NCBI GenBank assembly: GCA_002499905.1
Contig: DANP01000010.1
Location: 21,514 to 85,513, forward strand
DNA: 64,000 bases
Source: Methanolinea sp. UBA277
GTDB lineage: Archaea; Halobacteriota; Methanomicrobia; Methanomicrobiales; Methanospirillaceae
Reading direction: 5' to 3'
Below are positions 1 to 8,931 of this stretch, piece by piece. The notes beneath the pieces were generated by a model, which had not been told where the DNA came from, did not search any database, and was given only the letters and a program-made list of their open reading frames with translations. The position numbers and the translations under genes were made by a program. Every line of letters starts with the position of its first letter. Position 1 is the stretch's first letter.

Positions 1-1914
1 AATGGTGGCACGCTTCCCGGGTCGAAGGCCGAGATCTCGATGGCACTCGAGAAGATCCCCGCGGAGACCGTGGAGCGGTATGTCCCGTCCAGGCTGATGA
101 CCATCTCGGTGATCACCCTCGAGCCGGGACTCTCCCAGGAGTCACAGGCGGCAGCGGTCGACAATTTCGAATCGATCGTCGCCCTCTCAAGCCCGCCCCC
201 GGGTGTCATGGTCATCGTTACCGGCAACCCGGCCTTCCAGCAGCAGATGAGCCAGGAGATGGGGAGCTCCATGGGCCAGCTCATCCTGATCGCCATGATC
301 CTGATGGTGATCGCCGTCGGGCTGCTCTTCTCCCACGTGCGGTACAGGTTTCTCTCTATTGGCATCGTGGCCACCGGGCTGGTGCTCACCTTCGGTATCA
401 TGGGGCTGGTCGGGATGCAGATCAGCATGGTTGCCATCGCCGCCTTCCCGGTGCTGATCGGGATCGGGATCGATTATGCCATCCAGTTCCACTCCCGGTT
501 CGATGAAGAAGCGAGGTCTGCACCACTCGCCCAGGCGGCCAAGACCACCATCACCAGGGCCGGACCCGCAGTCCTCTACGCAATGATCGCCACCTCCATG
601 GGCTTCCTGGCCATGATGATCTCCCCGATACCCATGCTCCGGGACTTCGGGGTGCTCTGCATCATCGGGGTGGCCTCCTGCTACGTCGTGGCCCTCATCA
701 TGGTGCCCACGGTGGGAATTCTCCTCAAGTACCGGCCGAAGTATCCTGCCGGCGGTTCCGGGGACGGGAATGCCAAGACCCACCATATAGAGAAGTACAA
801 TACCGCTCTCGGGAGCGTCGCAACCCGGGTGGCAAAGAGCGCGGTACCGGTCCTGATCCTCTGCGCCCTGATCGCCTTCATCGGGTTCCAGCTCGACCAG
901 GAGATCATCATCAACACCAACGAGGACTCCTTCGTCCCCCAGGATATGCCGGCGGTCATCGACCTTAACAAGGTGAGCCGGACCATGGGTTCGACCTCCT
1001 CGCTCCCGATCTACGTCCGCGGTGACAACGTCCTCGATGCACAGACCATCGCCTGGATACACCAGTTCCAGCTCTATGAAGTCGCCCGCAACGACAAGAT
1101 CACCGGATCCACGAGCATCGCGGATATCCTGATGCGATACAACGGGGGACATCTTCCGGCAGACAATGATAAACTGAAGTCGGCGCTGGCACGGGTTCCC
1201 GAAGATGAGCAGAACCGTTATCTCAGCGGAAACAGTGAGGCCATCATTGAGTTCTCCACCATCGACATGGAGAACGAGGTGGCCATGTCGATGATCGCGG
1301 ATGTGCGGCGTGACCTGGAATGGAACCCCCCGCCACCGGGTGTGACGGCGACCGTTACCGGGATGGGTGAAATGTTCACCAACCTGATCGAGGAGATCTC
1401 CCGGAGCAAGATCACCATGACCCTGCTCGCCTTCGGCCTGATCTTCGGGTTCCTGTTCCTTATTTTCCGGAAGGTCGGCCGGGCGGCAACCCCGGTCATC
1501 CCCATCATGATGATCGTCGGCTGGAACGGAATGATCATGTGGCTGCTCGGCATCGACTACACCCCGATGACCGCGGTCCTCGGCTCGATGTCCATCGGTG
1601 TGGCATCTGAGTACACCATCCTGATCATGGAGCGGGTGTACGAGGAGCGGGAGGGGGGCCTGGCCCTGCTGCCGGCCATCACCCAGGGAGTCGGCCAGAT
1701 AGGGACTGCCATTACCGTCTCGGGGCTGACCACGGTCTTCGGGTTCGCAGCCCTCATCACCTCGAGCTTCAACATGATCAGCAACTTCGGTCTCGTCACC
1801 GTCATCACCGTCGGGTTCTCCCTGATCGGGGCCATCGTGGTCATGCCCGCCATCCTGGTGCTCATCGGCCGGCTGGAGGAGCGGAAGAATCCACCTCCCC
1901 TGGTTCAGGGGTGA
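1..1914 (+). CDS. RND superfamily exporter, HAE3/MMPL type (5' end cut by window)
   Basis: The frame is open from base 1, so the N-terminus lies outside the window. The visible part has the RND plan: a cluster of about five membrane helices (about nt 270-740), a sixth near nt 840-890, a large extracytoplasmic segment (about nt 900-1370), and a second five-helix cluster (nt 1400-1880). The first cluster contains a GIGIDYAIQ segment and the second a GVASEYTIL segment, the paired helix-4 positions that carry proton-relay acids in RND pumps. It is an integral membrane protein, probably a proton-driven exporter of lipids, hopanoid-like or hydrophobic molecules; substrate unknown. The family is clear and the function is not. 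pyrC follows 28 nt later. Confidence 0.85.
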   Translation, partial: NGGTLPGSKAEISMALEKIPAETVERYVPSRLMTISVITLEPGLSQESQAAAVDNFESIVALSSPPPGVMVIVTGNPAFQQQMSQEMGSSMGQLILIAMILMVIAVGLLFSHVRYRFLSIGIVATGLVLTFGIMGLVGMQISMVAIAAFPVLIGIGIDYAIQFHSRFDEEARSAPLAQAAKTTITRAGPAVLYAMIATSMGFLAMMISPIPMLRDFGVLCIIGVASCYVVALIMVPTVGILLKYRPKYPAGGSGDGNAKTHHIEKYNTALGSVATRVAKSAVPVLILCALIAFIGFQLDQEIIINTNEDSFVPQDMPAVIDLNKVSRTMGSTSSLPIYVRGDNVLDAQTIAWIHQFQLYEVARNDKITGSTSIADILMRYNGGHLPADNDKLKSALARVPEDEQNRYLSGNSEAIIEFSTIDMENEVAMSMIADVRRDLEWNPPPPGVTATVTGMGEMFTNLIEEISRSKITMTLLAFGLIFGFLFLIFRKVGRAATPVIPIMMIVGWNGMIMWLLGIDYTPMTAVLGSMSIGVASEYTILIMERVYEEREGGLALLPAITQGVGQIGTAITVSGLTTVFGFAALITSSFNMISNFGLVTVITVGFSLIGAIVVMPAILVLIGRLEERKNPPPLVQG

Positions 1915-1942
1915 GCGGACACCTTTTTCCCTGCCGCGGCAC

Positions 1943-3217
1943 ATGATCTCTTCCATGAGCAGCAGCAGGTGCGACCTTGTTCTCACAGACGTGACCCTCC
2001 CCGACGGCCGCGTGGCGGATATTTCCATCAGGGACGGCCTGGTCTGCCATACGGGGGCACCGCTGCCGGCAGAACAGATCATCTCCTGCCGGGGAATGAC
2101 CGTGCTCCCCGGAGCTGTCGATATGCACGTTCACCTGCGTGGCGGTCTCCAGCGGGAGAAGGAGGACTGGGAGAGCGGGAGCATGAGTGCCATTGCCGGG
2201 GGGGTGACGGTGGTGGTCGACCAGCCAAATACCATCCCGCCCCTCGTCACCCCCGAGGCTTTCCGGAACCGGGTGGCAGAAGCAGGCCGGAACTCTCTCT
2301 GCAGTTTTGCCATCAACGCCGGTGTGACTTCCGGCACCGACCTCTCTACACTCTGGCGGGAGGGGGCCATGGCGTTCGGCGAGATCTTCGCTGCCCCCTC
2401 GAGCTACGGTGAAACCCTCTCCCCTGAGGAACTCTCTGCCGCCCTCTCCGGGATCGGGAGGCTTGGGGGTCTTGCCACCATCCATGCCGAGGAGGCAGGC
2501 CCCGCACGACCGGAAGACCTCGCTGATCACGACCGGAACCGGCCCCCCGGGGGGGAGACAGAGACCGTCCGGGCCATCGTCCAATCGCACGGGAAGATTA
2601 CCCGACTCCATTTCTGTCACCTGAGCGTTGCCGGCTCGGTCGCCGCTGCGGGAACCGCATCGGTTGAGGTCACCCCCCACCATCTCTTCCTCTCCATCGA
2701 GCAGAGCATCGGCAACGACACCCTCCGAAAGGTTAATCCCCCGATCCGGAGCGAGAGGGAACGCGAACAGCTCTGGGGGGTGTGGGACCGGATCGATGTG
2801 ATAGCCTCAGACCATGCACCGCATACCCTGCGGGAGAAGGATGTTCCCTTCGATGACGCGCCTTCAGGGATTCCCGGGGTGGAGACCATGCTCCCCCTCC
2901 TCGTGGCCAGGATGAAGGAGGGTCGGGTCTCACGTGCATCAGTCATGGAGAAGACCTCCTGGAGACCTGCCGATATCCTGGGCATCCCCCGGGCCGGTTT
3001 TCTACCTGGAGCGCGGGCCGATTTCGCCCTCTACAGAGAGGAGGTCACTGCCGTCTCCGTTGATGATCTCCATAGCCGGGCCGGGTGGACACCCTACGAG
3101 GGGTTCCCTGCGGTCTTTCCCGAACAGGTTATCCTGGGCGGGGCTCCAGCCTACCGGGACGGGGAATTTCACGAGACCGCTCCCCGCTGGTTCCCGGGAA
3201 GGGGTTATTATCCCTGA
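1943..3217 (+). CDS. pyrC: dihydroorotase
   Basis: This enzyme cyclises carbamoyl-aspartate to dihydroorotate in pyrimidine synthesis. The 424-residue length fits class I dihydroorotase. The metal-binding signature DMHVHLRGG is near residue 60, followed by HAEEAG, a THLHFCHLS-like segment and the late ASDHAPHT motif. The ATG at 1943 is used; an in-frame ATG at 1955 (MSSSRCDLVL) is a possible alternative. It is not adjacent to other pyr genes, but pyrE lies 6 kb downstream. Family assignment is firm. Confidence 0.92.
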   Translation: MISSMSSSRCDLVLTDVTLPDGRVADISIRDGLVCHTGAPLPAEQIISCRGMTVLPGAVDMHVHLRGGLQREKEDWESGSMSAIAGGVTVVVDQPNTIPPLVTPEAFRNRVAEAGRNSLCSFAINAGVTSGTDLSTLWREGAMAFGEIFAAPSSYGETLSPEELSAALSGIGRLGGLATIHAEEAGPARPEDLADHDRNRPPGGETETVRAIVQSHGKITRLHFCHLSVAGSVAAAGTASVEVTPHHLFLSIEQSIGNDTLRKVNPPIRSEREREQLWGVWDRIDVIASDHAPHTLREKDVPFDDAPSGIPGVETMLPLLVARMKEGRVSRASVMEKTSWRPADILGIPRAGFLPGARADFALYREEVTAVSVDDLHSRAGWTPYEGFPAVFPEQVILGGAPAYRDGEFHETAPRWFPGRGYYP

Positions 3218-3417
3218 CAACCAATATATATGCGTGCCGACACAGCGCAGCCTTAGGTCCCCGGGTGATCATCTGGCGAAGACCTGGAAATGAGCTACGG
3301 GACAACCCGGTTGTGCGACAGGCACCGCCCGGCTAGGGTAAAAACAGGAGAGGGACGGTATCAGCCACCGATGACCCGTGGTTGTTAAAGCCGGGCGACA
3401 GATTATGTACTTTTAGC
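3218..3417 (+). other. intergenic region with strong TATA box and unexplained GC-rich stretch
   Basis: Between pyrC and the DUF167 gene are 200 bases with no convincing ORF. A TATA-like element, AATATATAT, lies at 3223-3231. It is followed by about 150 bases of GC-rich sequence with short complementary segments (for example CCAC/GTGG around 3365-3384). Transcription from this box would begin near 3255, leaving a leader of about 160 nt or a small RNA. I recognise no RNA family. Confidence 0.3.
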
Positions 3418-3741
3418 ATGACTGATATTTCACCAGCGGTCTCATGGAATGAGGATGGAGCGGTTCTCACCATCGAGGTCTCTGCCGGGGCAAAGCGGGC
3501 TGCTTTTCCTTCAGGTTACAACGAGTGGAGAAAGGCGGTCGGATGTTCTGTACGGGCTCCGGCGCAGGAAGGGAAGGCGAACCGGGAAGTCATCGCCATC
3601 ATCGCTGAAAAGCTGGGGACTCCCCAACGGAAGGTCCGCATTCTTGCCGGTGAGACGTCTTCGCTGAAGAGAGTCCTGGTCGAGGGATCGGATCCGGGGG
3701 TGCTGGTCAGCCAGCTGACCCTTGCGCTGGACCGGGAATGA
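3418..3741 (+). CDS. DUF167 (YggU/MTH637 family) protein
   Basis: A 107-residue protein of the small alpha/beta DUF167 family, whose biochemical function is not established. Recognisable parts are the LTIEVSAGAKR start strand, the APAQEGKANREVI segment, and the end KVRILAGETSSLKRVLVEG. The frame extends upstream to a TTG at 3382, but family members begin a few residues before the first strand, so the ATG at 3418 (MTDISPAVSW) is preferred. It lies upstream of dnaG but is separated by an AT-rich promoter region. Confidence 0.8.
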   Translation: MTDISPAVSWNEDGAVLTIEVSAGAKRAAFPSGYNEWRKAVGCSVRAPAQEGKANREVIAIIAEKLGTPQRKVRILAGETSSLKRVLVEGSDPGVLVSQLTLALDRE

Positions 3742-3751
3742 AATTATCTTG

Positions 3752-3759
3752 TTTATAAA
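3752..3759 (+). promoter_or_regulatory. TATA box candidate upstream of dnaG
   Basis: TTTATAAA lies in a markedly AT-rich stretch (3740-3815) between the DUF167 gene and dnaG. It would give a leader of roughly 90 nt. A second AT-rich element near 3788-3797 could serve instead. Confidence 0.35.
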
Positions 3760-3873
3760 ATAATTTTAGAAATATTCATCATAATCATATAGTTTATCTC
3801 CTCTGAAAGTAAATAATTGTGTACCTATGATCAGGCATTCTGGTTATTGCATGATGCATGGGGGTGCGTTTCA

Positions 3874-5085
3874 TTGTACTCATCAGATACTACCAAGTAC
3901 CTCATTCACCTTTACCTTGAAGCGGAGGGGGTGGTCGAGAAGCCCGACGTAGTTGGAGCCATTTTTGGCCAGACCGAAGGGTTGCTCGGCGAAGACCTCG
4001 ATCTCCGTGATCTTCAGCGGACCGGACGTGTGGGAAGAATCGACGTCCAGGTGTCCAGTAAAAAAGGCGAAACCAGGGGGGATATCTACATAGCCTCCTC
4101 GCTCGACCGGGCCGAGACGGCCATACTCGCAGCCTCCCTTGAGACCATCGACCGTGTCGGTCCCTGCGTGGCACGGGTCAGGGTGGTCTCCATCGAGGAC
4201 ATCCGGGTGAGCAGGCGGAAGAAGATCGTTGACCGGGCAAAGGAGCTCCTGATCGGGTCATTCGAGGAGGGAACCATCGACAGCACCGATCTGATCGACA
4301 GTGTCCGGGAGAGTATGCGGATCGAGAAGATCAGCACTATCGGCGAGGAGAAAATTCCGGCCGGGCCGAACGTCCCCGATTCCGATGCCATCATCGTAGT
4401 CGAAGGGCGGGCAGACGTGATCAACCTGCTGAGGTACGGCATCAAGACGGCGGTCGCAGTCGAGGGGACCAACATTCCCCAGGGCATCATCGATCTCTGT
4501 GAGAAGAAGACCGCAACGGCCTTCTTCGACGGGGACCGGGGCGGCGACCTGATCCTCCAGGAGCTCCTCCAGGTCGCTGAGATCGATTACGTCGCCTACT
4601 CCCCGCGCGGGAAGAGCGTGGAGGACATGTCCCGTAAGGAGATCATCAAAGCCCTGCGGAACAAGGTCCCCGTCGAATACGTCAGGGAACAGGAAGCCGG
4701 AGAGGAAGAAACAGGCGCTCCCGAATTGCCGGCCGAAGCAGCGCCCGCAAAGCGCCCGGGGAAGGTCCCAACCCCGAAACGGAGATCTGACCGGGGAGAT
4801 CAGCGGTCACAGACCCTCGGTGAGCAGATCGATGCCGTCCGGGGCAGGCGCATCGCCCGGTTCCTATCAGCCGACCTGTCCGTCATCCGGGAGGCAAAAC
4901 CTGACGAGGTCGAGAAAGCGGCAGAAGATCTGAATGGCGATGTCGCCGGGCTGGTCACCGACGGAGAGGTGAACCAGCGGGTGCTCGATCTCATGGTCAG
5001 CAAAGGACTGGAATATGTGGCCGCCCGGGATTTTAAAGGGATTATCAAGCGTCCTTTGACAATCAGGCTTCTTAAAATCGCCTGA
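3874..5085 (+). CDS. dnaG: archaeal DnaG-like primase/exosome-associated protein
   Basis: Archaeal DnaG carries a Toprim domain. It has primase activity in vitro in some archaea and is best known as an exosome component that binds poly(A). The start is set by homology: family members begin with M-Y-x-x-DTTKYLIHL. Here that segment starts at a TTG (3874) preceded by GGGGGTG at a normal Shine-Dalgarno distance; the longer frame from 3817 is unlikely. The Toprim core is visible (IIVVEGRADVINLL, then FFDGDRGGD), followed by a charged, proline-rich linker (about residues 270-315) and a C-terminal domain. Length is 403 residues, normal for the family. Confidence 0.9.
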   Translation: MYSSDTTKYLIHLYLEAEGVVEKPDVVGAIFGQTEGLLGEDLDLRDLQRTGRVGRIDVQVSSKKGETRGDIYIASSLDRAETAILAASLETIDRVGPCVARVRVVSIEDIRVSRRKKIVDRAKELLIGSFEEGTIDSTDLIDSVRESMRIEKISTIGEEKIPAGPNVPDSDAIIVVEGRADVINLLRYGIKTAVAVEGTNIPQGIIDLCEKKTATAFFDGDRGGDLILQELLQVAEIDYVAYSPRGKSVEDMSRKEIIKALRNKVPVEYVREQEAGEEETGAPELPAEAAPAKRPGKVPTPKRRSDRGDQRSQTLGEQIDAVRGRRIARFLSADLSVIREAKPDEVEKAAEDLNGDVAGLVTDGEVNQRVLDLMVSKGLEYVAARDFKGIIKRPLTIRLLKIA

Positions 5086-5148
5086 TTTTTCCAAAGATAC
5101 CTATTTATTTTCCCGATGCATTATGATTATCTTGGAGTGACACCCCCC

Positions 5149-5433
5149 ATGCACAAAGAGGAACTGATATCACTGCACCAGATGCTGTATGAGATCAAGG
5201 ACTTTTTTGAAGGTTACAACCCCGATCTGAAATTCTCTGATTATCACTCCCTGAAGATCAACCCTGCGCAACAGCACAAGAGTAAGATGGAGCACAAGTA
5301 TGCTATCTTTGTGCTCGGCAACGAAATCGCCAATGTCATGAAAGATGTGGAATTCTCTGCTTCCGGACGGATATCAGCCCGTATGCGGGAACTTGCGGCA
5401 AAGACCCTGAAAGAAATGGAATATATTCAGTAA
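5149..5433 (+). CDS. UPF0058 family protein
   Basis: A 94-residue, largely helical, charged protein of the archaeal UPF0058 family, function unknown. The ATG at 5149 (MHKEELISLHQ) is preferred over the upstream ATG at 5116, because GGAGTGA (5134-5140) sits 8 nt before it and family members begin with this KEELI segment. The gene is convergent with the ATP-grasp gene, with a 13-nt gap. Confidence 0.8.
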   Translation: MHKEELISLHQMLYEIKDFFEGYNPDLKFSDYHSLKINPAQQHKSKMEHKYAIFVLGNEIANVMKDVEFSASGRISARMRELAAKTLKEMEYIQ

Positions 5434-5446
5434 CTATTCTTTCCAC

Positions 5447-6241
5447 TTATTTCCTGAGTGAGCGCTCTTTTTCGAGGAGATATCCGGCGAGGAGCCGGGG
5501 TATCGGAGCTGCCATGCAGTGCCAGTTTGGTGTCCCGTTGACCTCGAGAACGCAGTAGCTGTCCCCGTAGGAAAGCAGATCGACACCGCCGTAGTCCACG
5601 CCCACCGCCCGGGCAGCTGCACCGGCGATCTCCTGCATCTCAGGGCTGATCTCACACGGCATCCCGGTTCCTCCCTGGTGGATGTTGTGGGCGAGGGTAT
5701 CCGAGACCCGCATGATGGCTCCCACCGCCTCGCCGTTGATCACGAAGACACGGAAATCACGGTCATTCGGGACATACTCCTGGAGGTAGTAGGGCGGGTT
5801 ACCGAGACGATCCGGAGAATCGATCAGAAAAATACCGTTTCCGTCGTAACCGTATACCGGTTTTATCACCGCTCTTCCCTGCTCGTCGAGAAACTTTTCC
5901 GCGGTGTCCCGGGATGCCGAAAAAAGGGTCCGTGGGGTCGCGATCCCGTGCCGGACAAGGAGGGCGCTGGTCATCACCTTGCTTGCACAGGTGAAGATGG
6001 AAAGCGGGCTGTTTACCACCGTGTTGCCGATGGAGAGAGCCTGGAGCACCTCGAACTGGTGCTCGTCCTGTTTCAGGCCGCAGGCCCAGATGAGCTCGTT
6101 GTCGAGATCATTCTCAAAGGGGTCGATGCCATCGAGGTCGAGAGACCGGCAGGCCCCTCCCAGGGCCCGGATCTCCCGCTCCACCATGGCAGTCGAGTTG
6201 TCATCGGGAGTGTCGGTCGGTTTGGGGACAATGTGGATCAT
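5447..6241 (-). CDS. RimK-like ATP-grasp ligase
   Basis: A 264-residue ATP-grasp enzyme related to RimK, CofF and MptN, which add amino acids (usually glutamate) to a carboxylate through an acyl phosphate. Visible parts are the central lysine strand RAVIKPVYGYDGNGIF, YYLQEYVPN at the adenine pocket, and the Mg-binding end GVDLLSYGDSYCVLEVNGTPNW. In methanogens this subfamily includes MptN (tetrahydromethanopterin glutamate ligase). The tetraether synthase homologue lies 1.2 kb away; I recall that the Methanocaldococcus homologues of these two genes are also neighbours. The exact substrate is not settled by sequence. The gene is divergent from alanine dehydrogenase. Confidence 0.75.
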   Translation of the reverse strand: MIHIVPKPTDTPDDNSTAMVEREIRALGGACRSLDLDGIDPFENDLDNELIWACGLKQDEHQFEVLQALSIGNTVVNSPLSIFTCASKVMTSALLVRHGIATPRTLFSASRDTAEKFLDEQGRAVIKPVYGYDGNGIFLIDSPDRLGNPPYYLQEYVPNDRDFRVFVINGEAVGAIMRVSDTLAHNIHQGGTGMPCEISPEMQEIAGAAARAVGVDYGGVDLLSYGDSYCVLEVNGTPNWHCMAAPIPRLLAGYLLEKERSLRK

Positions 6242-6339
6242 ACAAACAGCCTGGTACCAGTAGGTTTTCCCGGATACCAGATAATTCCCGCGGAACGGGC
6301 GGGGACACCTTCTTTTGACATGAGGAAAAAGTCTCTTCC

Positions 6340-7275
6340 ATGCATTACTATCCGAATCCGGGCGCCGGACTGGACATTCCTGCGGTGAACGCCGCTATCG
6401 AGGAGGCATTTGCCGAGCATGGGCGGGGAAATGTCCAGATGCCCCCTAAGGTCTACATCCAGTTCGACCACGGCGATTTCCGGACCATGCCCGCCTACAT
6501 CCCATCCCTCGATATCGGCGGGGTCAAGGTCGTGAACGTCCATCCCGGGAACCCGGCGGCCGGTCTCCCCACGGTCATGGCCCTGACCATCATCATCAGT
6601 CCGGAAACCGGGATTCCGGAAGCGATCCTGAACGCCACCGCCCTGACCGACCTCAGGACCGGCGCGGCGGGAGCAGTTGCGGCCAAGTACCTCTCGGCCA
6701 AGCGGGCCGTCACCCTGGGCATGGTGGGGAGCGGGCGACAGGCCCAGGCGCAGGTGGATGCCATCGCCGCCGAACTCAGTATCGATGAGATCCGGGTCTG
6801 GAGCCGGACCGAGAAGAATGCCCGTGCCTTCTGTGACCGGTATGCGGACCAGGAGTGCACGAGTATGTCTCTGGAACGCGTAGCAGACTGCGACCTCCTG
6901 GTCACCACCACCCCTTCACGGGAACCCCTTATCCGTGTTGACTGGATCCGGGACGGCACCCACATCAATGCCATTGGCGCCGATGCCCCGGGCAAACAGG
7001 AGCTCGATCCGGTCATCCTCTCCCGGGCGAGGGTCTTTATCGACGATCCGGAACAGGCAGTCCATTCCGGGGAGATCAACGTCCCTATCAGGGACGGTGT
7101 GTACTCTCCCGACCAGATCGCAGGCACGCTGGGAGAAGTAGTGCTCGGGAAGAAGGGGAGAACGACGGACGAGGAGATCACCGTCTTTGATTCCACCGGG
7201 CTCGCCATCCAGGACCTGGCCATCGCCGAGATCGCCATGAAGAGCGGGAACTTCATCAACCTCCGGTTCCCCTGA
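6340..7275 (+). CDS. ala: alanine dehydrogenase / ornithine cyclodeaminase family
   Basis: A 311-residue member of the ornithine cyclodeaminase/mu-crystallin family. Archaeal members of this size are mostly NAD-dependent alanine dehydrogenases, interconverting alanine with pyruvate and ammonia. The substrate-side lysine segment (GGVKVVNVHPGNP) and LNATALTDLRTGAAGAVA precede a Rossmann GMVGSGRQAQAQ motif near residue 130. A late segment, INAIGADAPGKQELD, is typical of the family. Alanine dehydrogenase and ornithine cyclodeaminase cannot be separated with certainty by eye. Confidence 0.8.
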   Translation: MHYYPNPGAGLDIPAVNAAIEEAFAEHGRGNVQMPPKVYIQFDHGDFRTMPAYIPSLDIGGVKVVNVHPGNPAAGLPTVMALTIIISPETGIPEAILNATALTDLRTGAAGAVAAKYLSAKRAVTLGMVGSGRQAQAQVDAIAAELSIDEIRVWSRTEKNARAFCDRYADQECTSMSLERVADCDLLVTTTPSREPLIRVDWIRDGTHINAIGADAPGKQELDPVILSRARVFIDDPEQAVHSGEINVPIRDGVYSPDQIAGTLGEVVLGKKGRTTDEEITVFDSTGLAIQDLAIAEIAMKSGNFINLRFP

Positions 7276-7408
7276 GCCCTATCCTGGTCCGGGATACCTG
7301 GTTCGGCAGGTCCACAGCGGAATCAGAACCTGGTGCCGCCCGAAAGCGGATGCCGGGAGAAGCGCTGCAATCAGAACTGGTGAATCGCGGTGCGTCACCG
7401 GGATATCC

Positions 7409-7422
7409 AAAAAAAAAAGAAA
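7409..7422 (-). terminator. oligo-T terminator of the tetraether synthase gene
   Basis: A ten-base A run on the plus strand (7409-7418) lies immediately after the minus-strand stop. It would be a U tract in the transcript, the usual archaeal intrinsic terminator. Confidence 0.5.
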
Positions 7423-8880
7423 TCAGTTCTTCCGGAACTTCTCCCAGATGACCTCGCGGTAGACCGGGCCGCTGTTGTAGGTGCAGAAGGGGATCAGCCG
7501 TCCGTCTGGTGTGGCATAGTGGATGCAGCACCGCTGGACGCGGCCGAGGTCGTAGTTATAGCGGTCCATGAAGTGCATGGTGCCAATGAAGAGGGCGTTC
7601 CAGTGGAAGTCCCGGAGGGCGTCGAAGTTCTGCATCACCAGGGTCTTGCCGATCAGCTTCCAGAATTCCATGGTGGAACCGTGCTCGCTCTTCCTGACCG
7701 ATTCGTGCATCTCCCGGATACCCTCGATCAGTGATTTGTACTTGTTCAGGGAGCCGCCCTTCTTCAGCTTCTCTGTCATGCCTTCGATCGACCTGAAGAA
7801 GCTTTCGACATCGATCATCCGGTTGATGGGGACCATCCCTTCATCGGTGATGAAGACGTAGGTGGCCGCACCACAGTGCTGGTGGGCGGTGAACCGGACC
7901 TGCGGCTTTCCCGTGTACGCCTCCACCAGGTCGGAGAACGGCACGACACAGGGGACCGGGTAGAAATCGGCCTTGCGGATGGTCCCGTTGGTCTGGGCTT
8001 CGATATCATCGAGCACTTCGGGGATGGTGATCCGTTCCCGCTGCACATCCTCCTCGCTCGCCGCCCCGGTAAATGCGATTGGCTGGTAGTTCACACCGCG
8101 GACTACCTTGATATGCTTGGCGGCATAGCGGATCATGTCGCCGATTTCGTGGTCGTTCCTTCCCTTGATGATGGTGGGGACGAGCACCAGTCCGAGCCCG
8201 ACCTCCTCGCAGTGCCTGATTGCCTTCTCATCGGAGGCGAACTTGAAGTTGGTCTCCTTCGAGACCCCGTCAAAGTGGAGGTAGACCGTGGAGAGCCCGG
8301 CGGCCTTGAGATCATCGACATATCCCTTGTCCCTGGCCAGCTTGATACCGTTCGTCGCCACCTGTACCTGGGGGAACCCGAGCTCCTTGGCCTTCCTGAT
8401 GAGATCCATCAGGTCGTCCCGCATTGTCGGTTCGCCGCCCGAGAACTGCACCGCCGGAGCAGGGACCGGTTTCTGGTCCCGGAGCATCTTCAGCATCGCG
8501 ACGATCTCATCGAAGGATGGTTCATAGATATACCCGCATGCCCGGGCATTGGCAAAACAGAAATCGCAGTCCAGGTTGCAGCGGTTGGTGAGGTCGATGT
8601 TCGCCAGGAGGGTGCCTGACTTGTGGTTCGAGCACAGTCCGCAGTATTCCGGACAGCAGTCCGGCAGGGGGTTAACGTTCGGATTCTCGACCCCCCGTCC
8701 CACTGAATCGAACTGTTCGAACTTGTGCCACAGGCCGGCATCGGACCAGTAGAGGTCCCGGAAATGCCCGTGTTCCGGACATGTTCGTTCCAGCCAGATG
8801 CTGCCATCCTCTTCATCTATATTTCCCTCAAGGACGGCATTGCAGATCGGGCACAGGGTCTTGGTTGTCTTCACTCTCAC
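7423..8880 (-). CDS. tes: radical SAM tetraether lipid synthase (Tes/MJ0619 family)
   Basis: A 485-residue radical SAM protein of the family whose characterised members join the phytanyl tails of archaeal lipids into biphytanyl tetraethers. The SAM cluster motif is CNLDCDFC (Cys101, 105, 108). Further cysteines match the family's auxiliary iron sites: CPIC near residue 10, CPEHG at 34, and CCPEYCGLCSN at 75-83. Late cysteines are in QHCGAATYVF and RVQRCCIHY. An older annotation for this family is a pterin methylase. The gene is divergent from carS with a 51-nt gap; CarS makes CDP-archaeol, an upstream lipid intermediate, so the context supports the lipid role. The start ATG at 8880 agrees with the conserved N-terminal CPIC domain. 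Confidence 0.85.
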   Translation of the reverse strand: MRVKTTKTLCPICNAVLEGNIDEEDGSIWLERTCPEHGHFRDLYWSDAGLWHKFEQFDSVGRGVENPNVNPLPDCCPEYCGLCSNHKSGTLLANIDLTNRCNLDCDFCFANARACGYIYEPSFDEIVAMLKMLRDQKPVPAPAVQFSGGEPTMRDDLMDLIRKAKELGFPQVQVATNGIKLARDKGYVDDLKAAGLSTVYLHFDGVSKETNFKFASDEKAIRHCEEVGLGLVLVPTIIKGRNDHEIGDMIRYAAKHIKVVRGVNYQPIAFTGAASEEDVQRERITIPEVLDDIEAQTNGTIRKADFYPVPCVVPFSDLVEAYTGKPQVRFTAHQHCGAATYVFITDEGMVPINRMIDVESFFRSIEGMTEKLKKGGSLNKYKSLIEGIREMHESVRKSEHGSTMEFWKLIGKTLVMQNFDALRDFHWNALFIGTMHFMDRYNYDLGRVQRCCIHYATPDGRLIPFCTYNSGPVYREVIWEKFRKN

Positions 8881-8931
8881 GGAATTCCCCTCCGATCCTT
8901 CATAGAAGTTGTTAGATTCTGGGATATCTTA

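Noticed and set aside
187..2082. 631-residue minus-strand ORF opposite the RND exporter
   Set aside because: Composition is His/Asp/Gly-rich with no domain pattern; it is the antisense shadow of a GC-rich membrane-protein gene.
3817..3873. Upstream extension of dnaG from a TTG at 3817
   Set aside because: The extra 19 residues do not belong to the DnaG family start, and the Shine-Dalgarno sequence points to 3874.
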